A stretch of DNA of 64,000 nt from Corydoras sp. C115 (Eukaryota; Chordata; Actinopteri; Siluriformes; Callichthyidae): contig JAFMOC010000002.1 of the NCBI GenBank assembly GCA_019802505.1, forward strand, positions 6,680,501-6,744,500. The letters run 5' to 3'. Positions 23,160-34,718 of this stretch are shown in pieces. Numbering within the stretch: position 1 is the stretch's first letter; each line of letters starts with the position of its first letter. Position numbers and translations under genes: made by a program. The notes beneath the pieces were generated by a model, which was not told the origin of the DNA, did no database searches, and saw only the letters and a list, made by a program, of their open reading frames with translations.

Positions 23160-23320
23160 CGCCTCTATTTTATATGATTGGGTAAAATTTCGTATACAGA
23201 CGCAGGCGGCCAATAGATGAAGCAGAACAGCAACCTTAGCAGAGGCGGTGGGGCTTAACAAATACAGGTGGGAAAAGAAGGCCGCCGTTGAGCGTAGAGG
23301 GAGCAGCGAGCTGTAGCGCC
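23160..23320 (+). promoter_or_regulatory. skap2 promoter and 5' UTR region
   Basis: CpG-containing, relatively GC-rich stretch just upstream of the skap2 start, with a CCAAT box at 23210-23214 and an inverted one (ATTGG) near 23177-23181. It lies about 130 bp beyond the end of the SINE-derived 120-bp tandem array. Confidence 0.45.
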
Positions 23321-23360
23321 ATGAAGTCCGTCCCGGAGGATTTAACTGCACTCGTCTCAG
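23321..23360 (+). CDS. skap2: skap2 coding exon 1
   Basis: ATG plus 13 codons in all (MKSVPEDLTALVS) and one base of the next. The donor is CAG|GTAGCA. The start is the only ATG in frame with exon 2 and lies about 110 bp after a CCAAT box. Confidence 0.85.
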
Positions 23361-24997
23361 GTAGCAGAACAAACTGCCGCTACACACGCAGACAAAGCGG
23401 GCTGTACTGCCCGTTTCAGGCGCTCTGCTGTAAAACAGACAGATAGTCCACCGAGAGACCTTTCATTCGTTATTCGGCAGAAAAGAGGAAGTTGATAACG
23501 TTGCTTAAAATGTTATAACTTGGAGAAAACAAACCAGTCGTGTTCATGTTGTATTTTCTTAACATAAACAAACCAATCCTTTTCCAACGCGCCTCTCCTT
23601 TGTTGTTCTAATATCAAGAATAAGATAATTTTTTTTTTTTTCAATAAAACTACTTAAATATTAGATACAAACTTGTTCTGATGGTACCTGTAAAGTTCAG
23701 CATGTCTGCATATGGTTATATTGATATAATTGTTTGATATGCATATGCCACTAATCTGATGACCGGCGTGGGTGAAAAATTCGAACGTATGTGAAATGCC
23801 ATTTTTCAGATTTTGAAGCCTTTCTGATTGAGGTTCTGAAAGGTGAGAATCTGAGCAAAAAGGCAAAAGACAAAAGAGATGGCTTTATTAAGCGGATCAA
23901 AGAGATCAAAGCAAGGTATGTCACAATAAAATGCAATATCCCGACACTGTTCATAACATATGGCCTCACAAATCATTCTATTTCAAAATAATCTTTTGTT
24001 TTTCAGCTACCCTCAGGATTTTAAAGATAAAAGTAAGTTATTATTTTAGTCTTCTGTTATGTCTTTTGTAACTCTGTAACTTTAAAGATGGAGGAGGCTC
24101 GTTACAGTAACAGGGAAGTTAAAACTGATCTGTGACACTGACCACAGTACAGCATCTTCTTCCTGGCTCCTAACACATTAAGCTTTATAGAGGAAACTGG
24201 TAAGTGCTTGTATTGGCTGCACTTTTGCCTTCTTTTAAGTTTGCTCAGGAACTAATTTTGTGTTTTAATTTAGAGGTCAGTACATTACTAGAAAGTTGCA
24301 AATACTGTGCATGTTTTGTTAACACCCAGCTAGTTTACATTTTAAAAGGACTATTTCTCTGATTTGTTAGATTAGTAAGCTTTAGGATGTTTACAGTACT
24401 GCAAAGGCTGCAACCAGTTCCTCTGATATTGTGCCATTCGTGCACATTTTCCTAAACAGGATCTTATCGTTTCCTGAAACATTATTTTGATTGTAAAGGC
24501 ATGAAAAGACTGAAGTAACAGGTGCACAATTCAATCTCAACTTACATTTGGCTATTCAAAAACATATGCAAATATTTGTGGCTTTTGTATGTGCATGTAT
24601 TTTGATTGGTAATAATCCTCTGTGGTGTGCTGGTTTTAAGAAAATGTATATTTAGAATGACAATTCAGCCTGAAATCAGATATTTTCACTTGTTACTATT
24701 GTTAGGATAGTTTTGGGGGTTGACATTTTTATTTCTTTCTAGCATGGAAAGCATGAAGATTATCCTTTGCATTAAGGTTAAAAACTGTATTTTAGATAAG
24801 CTAATTTGTGTGTGGTTTTTTTTACCTTAGGAGAGGAGGAGGGTGATGAATCTGAGGAAGAGCACGTCAACAATGATGGTGGATCACTGCTTTCAGAGCG
24901 CACTGACAGAGATGAGGAGGGTGCATATGACGGTGGGTGCATTTTAGTGTAAAGTGAAATAAAATGAACTGCTTAATAATGAATAAAGATTGAAAAA

Positions 24998-25028
<31 letters not shown>

Positions 25029-28000
25029 CACAAACAATAATCTAAAGAACAGGGCAGACACAAAGACTGTAACAAAAAAAAGATAGATTTCGACAGCATG
25101 CTAATACACCAACACATATTTATGGATGAATAAATAATTTTCAATATTCCTAATAGTAACATTGAGTGCCGGGCAAAACATTATTTTCTAATTTCAAACA
25201 TTTTCAATCTACTAATATTGGTGCCTTTTAATGAGATTAGTTTAAAACAATAGTTGTGGAAAGTTAAATGGTTGCTGTAGCCTGGCAACAGACTCAGGAA
25301 TGACTAAAATAGAGAATGAGCCTTCTTTTGTCTTGGCACAAATGCTTTATGACATGGATCTGTGACAATGCCGCCCACAGCCAATGTCATTTTAGGCCCC
25401 CGTCTGTAATGGTTACAGCCTAGAGACCTTTTTTGCATTGAAGTAAACCAACAAAAAGGTTATGTAATTTTCAAACTCAACTGTGGTGCATCCATATATT
25501 TGTGAAATCCTAGGCTGATCATGCAGTTGGATATTACAGTGATATTACATGAAACGATTGTGTGTAAGACATTTATTTCTGTCTGCAGGCTACTCTTTGG
25601 TGTGTCTGTCTTAATGTGTGTAGGCGTGTATGGAAGTGCTAATTTTATTACCTTGGAGCATGGAGAGGTTTTGTAGGCCTTAAAATTTAGTTTGTAGTAC
25701 TTGGAGTTAAGTATTCTTTCCAAGAATGGTTTTAAGGATTTTTAAACTAGCTCCTCTTTTTATCAACATGAATCAATTTATCAAGTAAGAATATACATAT
25801 TTTGTACTGTACACGAGGGTTAGTTTAGGCATAACTATTCAGTATTATCTATAATGAATAATTTAGTGCATTAATAAATCCTTTCATAACAAAAGTTCAA
25901 CTGTAGAATGTATACTATAAAAATAGCAAAAATCAAGCAAATAGAATATGACTGGCATTTTCTTTGGCTCTTCTTTGGATATCTTTGGTAAAGATAATTT
26001 ATAGTTAGGCAATTGGCTAGATTCAGTTTCACAAATGTTTGGTGATGTATGTGAAGCAATGTCCCTGTATTATTCCTATTATTCTCAGTGCATGCTTTAT
26101 TAGAAATGGTAGAGTGTTTGGCCTCAAAAGAGGTCATTCACTTTTTTGTATTCCCACATTTATTCAACCATGCAAATAGTGGTATAGAAACAAATATGTT
26201 TGGTGAATACCAGTTTTGCATTGCAAACAAGTTGTGTATGTGTGGTGCATTCTGGTAATTTCTAAATTATGGAACAGCAGCCTTGTCCAGTCTGTTCAAA
26301 CAGTACAAACGTAAATGACATGGAGTTTATTTTCTATGCTGTTTAGCCCACTGCTATAAATAGCATGGTAAAATCGACACTGTTTTTATTACTTCTTTTA
26401 TGTGCAGTGACTAAAGTCATGTAGCCAGAACACATAACCCAAATTAATTTTAAGCGACTATTTTATTGTTTTTTTTTTGTTTTTTTTTTAGGAGTTCAGC
26501 AGGCTCCGCCTGTAGCAGCTCAAGATCTTTCGGCTGTCTTTAAGAGTGGCTTTCTGGAGAAAAGAAGAAAAGGTGGGGAGTCCTTAGCACTAATTTGGCT
26601 TATTTGACTTATTTGGCACATTTTGTTTCAGTGTCGTTTCATTTGTGTCATTTTGTTTTGGCAGATCACAGCTTTTTTGGTACAGAGTGGCAAAAAAGAT
26701 GGTGCGCTTTAAGCAACCACACATTCTATTATTATGGCAGTGAGAAAGGTATGTGCATGTTTATGTATGCCACATGTATATAGGCATTGAAATTCAACTT
26801 TTTTTTTTTTTTTTTTTGGGGGGGGGGGATTTCTAAAAAGAATTGTTTTGTCCAAGTCATTCCTTGAAGTAGTACAATATAATCACTCAAGATCACACAA
26901 TAATCACACAAGCCCTCTGTTAGATGAATAAATTTGTTTCCATTTCAACTTACTAGATAATACTGGATGTTCTAAAGGTGAAAAGGACTGGGTGATCAGA
27001 ATTTAAAATTTTGATTTTTTTTTTTAAAAGATTTGTCTATGGCAGTATCGATACCTTGCCTAGGTTGGGCTGGCCATCTGGGTTGCATGATCGAGAATTA
27101 AATATATTAATCTAACAACCTCATGACAGACTAAAGACAATTTAATTTTCTTATGGAAAGCATTTCAATAAGTGAAAGCTGTTATAGCTATATAATGGGA
27201 ACCAGCCAAAAAGGAAATACATGAGCAACAATTTAAACCAATTACGATAACTGCTTTTGCCCATCAATCTGGAAAGTATATCAAAATAATTTTCATACAC
27301 AAAAGTCCATCATTTTACAGTAAGCATGTTAAATTTTTAAGATCATGACAGTAAAATTAGAAGGAAATAGAACAATTATGGTTTTGGTTGAAGGTGTTGC
27401 CAGTCCAAAACATCTTTGTTTTTGTTTTTTTGGCAGCACTTAAGTTTACACATAAGCAAATAAACAAACATCAATACTTCTAGGACAATTAGATGTTTAA
27501 AACTGTACAACAAATAGCCTGAATGAGTTTTATGCAAGGATGAAATGAAAAGGTTTGATTATCACCGAACTCGAAATGTGAAAAATGGTGGTTTATAAGG
27601 GATTTTAAATTAAATGATCTATTAAGCTTTAAAACCCACTTTAAAAGGGTTGAACATGTTAAGCATAATATGCATAGTGCATTGCTGGGCAAACCAACAT
27701 ACATCAGAAAAGCAACAACCTGTCATCCAGAAGCACCTGCATCACGATTGATTAGCACTCCCTTTGGTATGCGTAGTTGCAATACACAACTGCTGAAGGG
27801 AGAATTGTGATGTGTGTCATTCAGTGATCCGTAGCAACCTAAGAAGACTTTGGGTGAACGTTTTAGCCCATGGCTACTTATTTAGTGGTCCAAACTATGA
27901 TACTACCACCACTATGTTTCACATATGGGATGAGTATTTCTATGCTGTAATACAATGTTTTGCTTTCTCCAATCATAACTAATATATATTCATACACAAA

Positions 28001-31000
28001 ATATTAAATTAATGGCTTTTTCATGTGATCTGTAGCTAACTGTAGACAAGGAGAAATGTTCTTTTGTAGTGCATTGGCCTTTTACCTGCAACACTGCCAA
28101 TGCACACTTTTTTGTTCATTGTTCTGATGATGGAATCATTAATTTAAGTGAAAGACCATTAGCTGTTTGGAAGTTACCTTGTTTTTGATTCGATCTTTTT
28201 TGGTCGACCATCTTAGGCCTGACTCTGGATTTTGAGGTGTTTTTTTTTTTTTCCCCAACCTGAAGATCTTTAAGAACTCTTCCTCGAGGTCCCTAAATAT
28301 CTGTTTATGCTATGATGCATATCAACAAACATGTGTTGTAAAAATCAAACTTGGATAAATATTTGCTATTTAAATGAAAGAGGACTCCCAGTTGCATAGA
28401 ATTTCAAATTCTGTTAATTGAAAACCCCTTGCTTTAATTTTACCATAAAATTATCAAATCCTAAAAGTTCTTATTTGTTTCAAAACCTGATGAAGATTAA
28501 GGTCAAATTAATGCAGAAATATAAAATACTTGATTTTGTTTTCTTACTTGTCATTAGATTTACAATATTTTTGCACAGATTTCCCATTTTTATTGACTAT
28601 GTAGTTAATTTTTTGTTTTACAATTACACCATATAGTCCATCTGTTTCACTACATAATTGGGATCACCACAGACAGGTTACTTTGGGTGGTAACTAATTT
28701 TTAGCATTACAGTGACACTGATGTGGCTGTGTGTTGTGCTGGTATGAGTGGATCAGACCAGGCAATACTGCTGGAGTTATCAAATGCTATATCTCTTTTT
28801 TTTGTAAACTCTAATGAACCTTTTTGCCTCATTGATCTACAAACAGAAGCACACTTATTGCTGCACAATTCCTGTTAATCCCTCTTTAATCCTTAATCAG
28901 TAAATACAATATGTTGACTACTGGATGCTGGTGGGTGGAAGTTTATTTTTTTTATTTTTTTATTCTCACTTCAGCAGAGTCCCTACTGGTGTCAAAAAAA
29001 CTATAGTCGCATTGCTGTTTACCAGTGCAACATACAAACACGCCATTACCACATGTTATCCACCATTACCGCAACTGCAGTTATCCACCACCTAAACAAT
29101 ACCTGCACTGTGGTGGTTCTGACCATAATGTAACAAAGTAAAGGCAATTAAAAAAAGCATACTGAGATGGACAACATTGTGCAACTGTTAACTGTAAATA
29201 CGTGGCTGATCTTTATATATTTATGTATATAGTTTAACAAATAAGACTTTAAATAGGAATTATTCATTACCCCTAAATCCGGTGTAGTTAAATATAAAAT
29301 AAATTTTACAGACAAACAGCAAAAGGGTGATTTTAATATTGATGGCTATACTGTCAAAATGAACAACACTCTACGAAAAGATTCCAAGAAAGACAGCTGC
29401 TTTGAGATATCTGCTCCTGACAAAAGGGTTTACCAGGTACATAAAATTTGCTTGTTTCAGTAAATTTCATTACTTGTGTGATTGGTTTGTTGTTTACATA
29501 AACTGACTATTTTTACACACATGTACTTGCAGTTCTGTGCGTCCTCACAAAAAGAGGCAGAAGAGTGGGTGGAGCAGATTGGCTTTGTGATAAAGGGTGA
29601 GTGTTGTTTTCTAATTTCTTTAATCAAAGTATGTTTTGTCATCACTGGAAATTTGAATTCAATACATATATGTACATGTCCTTATCTACAGATATGGAAG
29701 GAATCATTCCTTTGGAAGAAGAGCTGGAAACTTATGATGATTGCATACCTATGAGTGCACCGAGTACTATGCCCATTGATGAGGACATCTATGAGGAACT
29801 TCCTGGTTGGAATTTAAAATTTACCCTAATCATAATTTACATTTTATTTTAAATTTAAGGAGCAATGGGAAGGCACTACAACTACTCTTTTTACTGCTTC
29901 ATTAATACTCACAAGACTGTTGGATGACTATGGCTTGGCGATAAGGTTCAACCATGTTATGACATGTATTTTTAAGGTTTATTTCTAATTTTACATATAA
30001 GTTTAAAATACTAGGCTGTTCTTTGTGGTTCTCAATATTCCTTTATGAACATGAAAAAAACGTGCCAAAGGGTACAACATTTTGCAAATATGAAAATAAA
30101 AAAAACATTTAATGTAATTATACACACCTAAAGATCAATGTCAGCATACCAGTCTCTTTATATAGCTACATGACATTTTATGATTAATTATAATGTTTAT
30201 AATTTTATGATGTTTCAGTTATGTGGCGGCAGGGTGGCTTAGTGGTTAGCACGTTCGCCTCTCAGTACTAGGGATTCCCGGTTCGAATCCCAATCTGGGT
30301 GGAGTTTCCATGTTCTCACCGTGGCCACGTGGGTTTCCTCCGGGTTCTCCAGTTTCCTCCCACAGTCCAAAAACATGGATTGAGGTCAATTGAATTCTCC
30401 AAATTACCCCATATAGAGTGTGTCTGTGTAAAGGAGTGAGTTTGTGCCCAGCGATAGATTGGCACCCTGTCCTGGGTGTATCTGCCCAGTGCCTGAAACG
30501 TTCTCCCCTGGATGGGCATGTGGAACCCCCCGCGACCCTAATGGAGGATAAAGTGGAAGATAATGGATGGATGGTTTTAGTTATGTTTCTTTTTTAAATA
30601 AAATACGATATTATTAAAATACAATACTGCTAAAAATCTTACCATTTAAGATCTTAGCAGTGCCCTACAGGTCAAAAACACACACACACACACACACACA
30701 CTATGTGTGTTATTTTATTATTTTTTATTAACCATATATAATACACATAGATTTTATTTCATTTAAATTTCTGTACAGAAAGTAAATACTTTTGAGTTAA
30801 CTCCACAAAAAATTTGTGCTGTTTTTGTCTCAGAAGAGGAAGTTATTCTGCCAAATAAATCAGCAGTGGAGCCAGTCAGCAAACCCCCTGTAGCACCTCC
30901 AGTGACAGGTAACCAAGCTACCAGACCTATAAACGGCATCTTCATTCTTCAAAATTTAACTTTGCCCTGTGAAACCATAGTCTTTTTTTCCATGGCTATA

Positions 31001-34000
31001 TTTATTTATTTATTTATTTTTATTTATGCAGTTAGAGATAGAAAGATAGAAACCTTCTACCTATGAGGAATAGATGGGACATAAATTATTCTGAGGGGAA
31101 AAGTGCACAAAGTGAATTAAGAGTTAGAAATGGCAGGTGGGAGGATGAATGAATGAGTTGAAAAGGTGAAAGGACAGGGATGAGTCAAGCTGGCATTTGT
31201 AACCTGATCTGCCCACTCATGCTTAAGAAAGAATTGAAAGATTTGAATCTCAGCTTCACACGTTTGCAAATAGCACTGTTAAGGTATCTTACAGTGTCGC
31301 AGAGCTGCATGACTTTTTAGTGTCTGTTCTATTATTTACATACAGTATTTTGACACTTCATTTGCATCTGTATTTACATTTATTCGTTAGCTATCCTTTT
31401 ATTCAAATGATTTACAAGCAAGTTGGTGCATATAGCTGTTAAAAGAGCTAACAAGACAGCAAAATAAAACTTTTACCAACGGACAATAAAAAATGTCAAA
31501 GCTGATGAACAGCAATGTGTGAGGTGCAGCTATTTTAAAGGAGCTGTTATTGAACATACAGTTAAACTAAAGATCAAGAAGTATTCATTTATACTGAAAT
31601 TTTATACTCCATAATTTACTGAGGTTTTTAAATGTGGTTTAAATCCAAGCAGTACAGTGTGGTGCTTAATTGGTTAATGTGGCTTTTATGAGCAGTTCTG
31701 TGCCTGACCATGTTCAGTGTGTGCCCTGGCAAGTGTTGGTCGATGGGTTGGGTTTGGTCGGCTTTGGCAGGAAGTGGACTATAGAGGCTGCCAGCGGTGC
31801 TGTGGCCCTCCCCAGTCCTCTGCTCTCAGCTCACAGCACAGGAAGTCCTGCTGACACGAGCCATGGCTTAGACAGGATCCCATGACAGATGCTTAGCAAA
31901 AGACGCCAACTTTAGCCATAAAGACAAGCCTGGCTTTTGTATAACAGAAGCTATATCTGAAAACCCTTTTGTATGACCACAGTCACTTTTCAAAATCAGT
32001 TTGATATGGCTTACAATTTGACAGCAAGAAAAAAACATACCCAATGGGAATCGATCATTAATTAGAATTTGCAAGTGTTCTATTAGCTGATAACTTTGTA
32101 AATGGATAATAAATGTGCATGTTTATTACATGTTACTAGCAAGTCACAGTTAACACTATTAAAAAAAAACATACTGCAAAACCTGATAACCTTTAATGAT
32201 AAATTGCAACATCTCCTCATTTATTTTTTAATGAACCTGAATATTTTTTGGTGGTATTTATTATACTTGGTGAATTTAATACATTCTGATTGCATTTAAA
32301 ACTCATGTTGCTATTCATTGTTATTTAATACTGTTAAATCTCAGCTTTAAAGGCACGTTTAATTACCTATAAATATTTTATGAGATTATTCGTAAAGCAG
32401 CTGTCAGAAAAATTGGGATTCAAGATCCTGTGCAAAAGGGAAATCATTTATTTGAAGGAATTGCTCTCTGCTGCCCACTCCTGGAAATATGATGAACTGT
32501 GGAATTGCAGATCAAGACAAATGCAGCATGAAGCTTTTTAGTGATACACACACACACATACACACAAAGTTGTTGTGTGCTGTTCCTGTAGCATTTTTTT
32601 TTCTCACATTAATTTCCTGATTTTTTTTTTCCTCAAACAGTGGGTAATAAGACCACCGAATATCAAAACTTCTTTCAGGGTTTGTGGGACTGCTCTGGGG
32701 ACCAACCTGATGAGCTATCTTTCAAAAGAGGAGATGCCATCTACATCTTAAGCAAGGTATCACATTTTTTTAAAAAGCTTAATTATGATGACTTTCTCAA
32801 AATTGTAGAAATTACTGAAATTTAAAATTAAACATTTTAATGTTAAAATATTCTTGGATAAACATTAAAACTGAAGTAAGGACATACAGCAATGAAATTT
32901 TATGCTAAAAGTACAAATTGCTGCTATAAATTTCCGTTAAATTTCCTTAAATAAAGCACACAATAAATGTAAATAACACAATACGTACTTTTTGTAAAGC
33001 ATGTCATTTCCTTAAATGGCAATTCTATTCTAACATGCTGAATGAATGCCTCAAGTCACATAAATTTAAGCATTAATCACTTCCTCTTGTAATTGAAACT
33101 AAAACTGTACTATATAACTAAACTACTGAGACATGTTTGCATTACACCTACATAAGCTTGCATTATCTAGTCTAAGTAGGGGATCCTTTGCAGCTATAAG
33201 CGCATCTCCTCTTTTGGGAATGTTATACTAAATTTAGGACGTTTTGCTTACTTTTGATGGGACTGAGGTCAGGCTCTGCGTGGTCAAATTACATTCTTTT
33301 ACACCAAATTTACCCAACCATGCTGTTATTGACATTGGTTTGTGCACTGGGGTTCACTCGTACTAAAATAGAAAAGTGCTTTCCTCAAACGTCCTGCAAA
33401 TTTTGACGCATAAAAATAAATAAAACACAGAATTTTATGATTAAGAGGTAAATTAGTACATTTGCTTTGTAGCTTATTTTTTAATGGTTAGACTGGTTTA
33501 TTGTTTTTAAGCAGAAAACAGTATAGGGCTATATAGTGCTAACTAATTTAACATAGTACATGTATAAAGATCCGCAATGATTTTCAACACCAGAACTGCA
33601 AGAATGTCTTTATTGAATGTCATGACATTTTGGTGTGCTACATTGTGTGAACTTGATGGGAAATGGTGCAGCAGACTCTGGCAGCAGTACGTTCTGGGTT
33701 CCTGACTGTTAAACTAAGATGAGTGAAGTGATGGGATTAGTCTTGTCACTCCGGAAACCATTTTAATACTTTTGGCCTGGAATGTTGTGGCCTGGCAGAC
33801 ACAAGTGTTCTGCCACCTCCACTTTTACCTCATCCATGCATATGTTTTTCAGCAGTCCTGCAGGGAGCCTTGGTGCCATGTTTAGTTAGGGCCACCATCT
33901 ACTGACTGTCCTTCTTCACTCCTTGTGACAGTGTGGGTTTTTAATACTAGGTTGTGTTCTCAGGAAGTTATGAATCTAACTCTAGAATTTGCCCCAGGTG

Positions 34001-34672
34001 GCCTGAAGAATAGGTTCCTATTCCTGTCAGCTGGGATGTATGGGCTAACTGTGAGACAGCAAAGGCTGATGTTTGTACCTGGCTAAAAGGATTAGATAAA
34101 TCTTAAGTCTGATTTAATATGGTGTTGGCTTTTTCCAAGAAATGTGAGTGTCTGTTTTAGACAGATAAAGCTGCCTCCCCATTTTCCCATTAATTGAGCA
34201 AGGATTTTATAGCCATTCGTTTCCACAGTGATTATCCATCCAATTCCTGCAATAAGTTACATAGCCGCTAGACATTTAAGCTATTATAACAAATTGAATA
34301 TATAGGTGGTAGTGTAAAATTCAGCTCAGGTAGTTTTTTATAATAATTTCTATTCCCTTAATACATTGAAACGACACATCATTTCTATATGGTCTTGGTG
34401 CAAAGTACAGGTAGCGGCACTTGTGTGACAGTAAATGAAGAGCTTAGAACTGTACACACAATTAATTACTTTTTTTTTACGAATTTTACATTTATTAAAA
34501 GTTCTATTAGAAATGTAAAAAGTCTCTGTACAAAATGAATCTGCTTAGCACATCCAGTGTACAAAGTGTCCGCCAAAAAAAAAGGCCTTTGTTCCTTTCC
34601 CAAGACAAGACTGCCACCTGGTGGATGCAAATGGCATAAAAAACTGGTCTAGTGCTTTAACGTGGAGATGTC

Positions 34673-34718
<46 letters not shown>

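Noticed and set aside
13030..23300. Search for hoxa1b exons or a pseudogene
   Set aside because: No homeodomain helix-3 (WFQNRR) or hexapeptide codons found in any frame outside hoxa2b.
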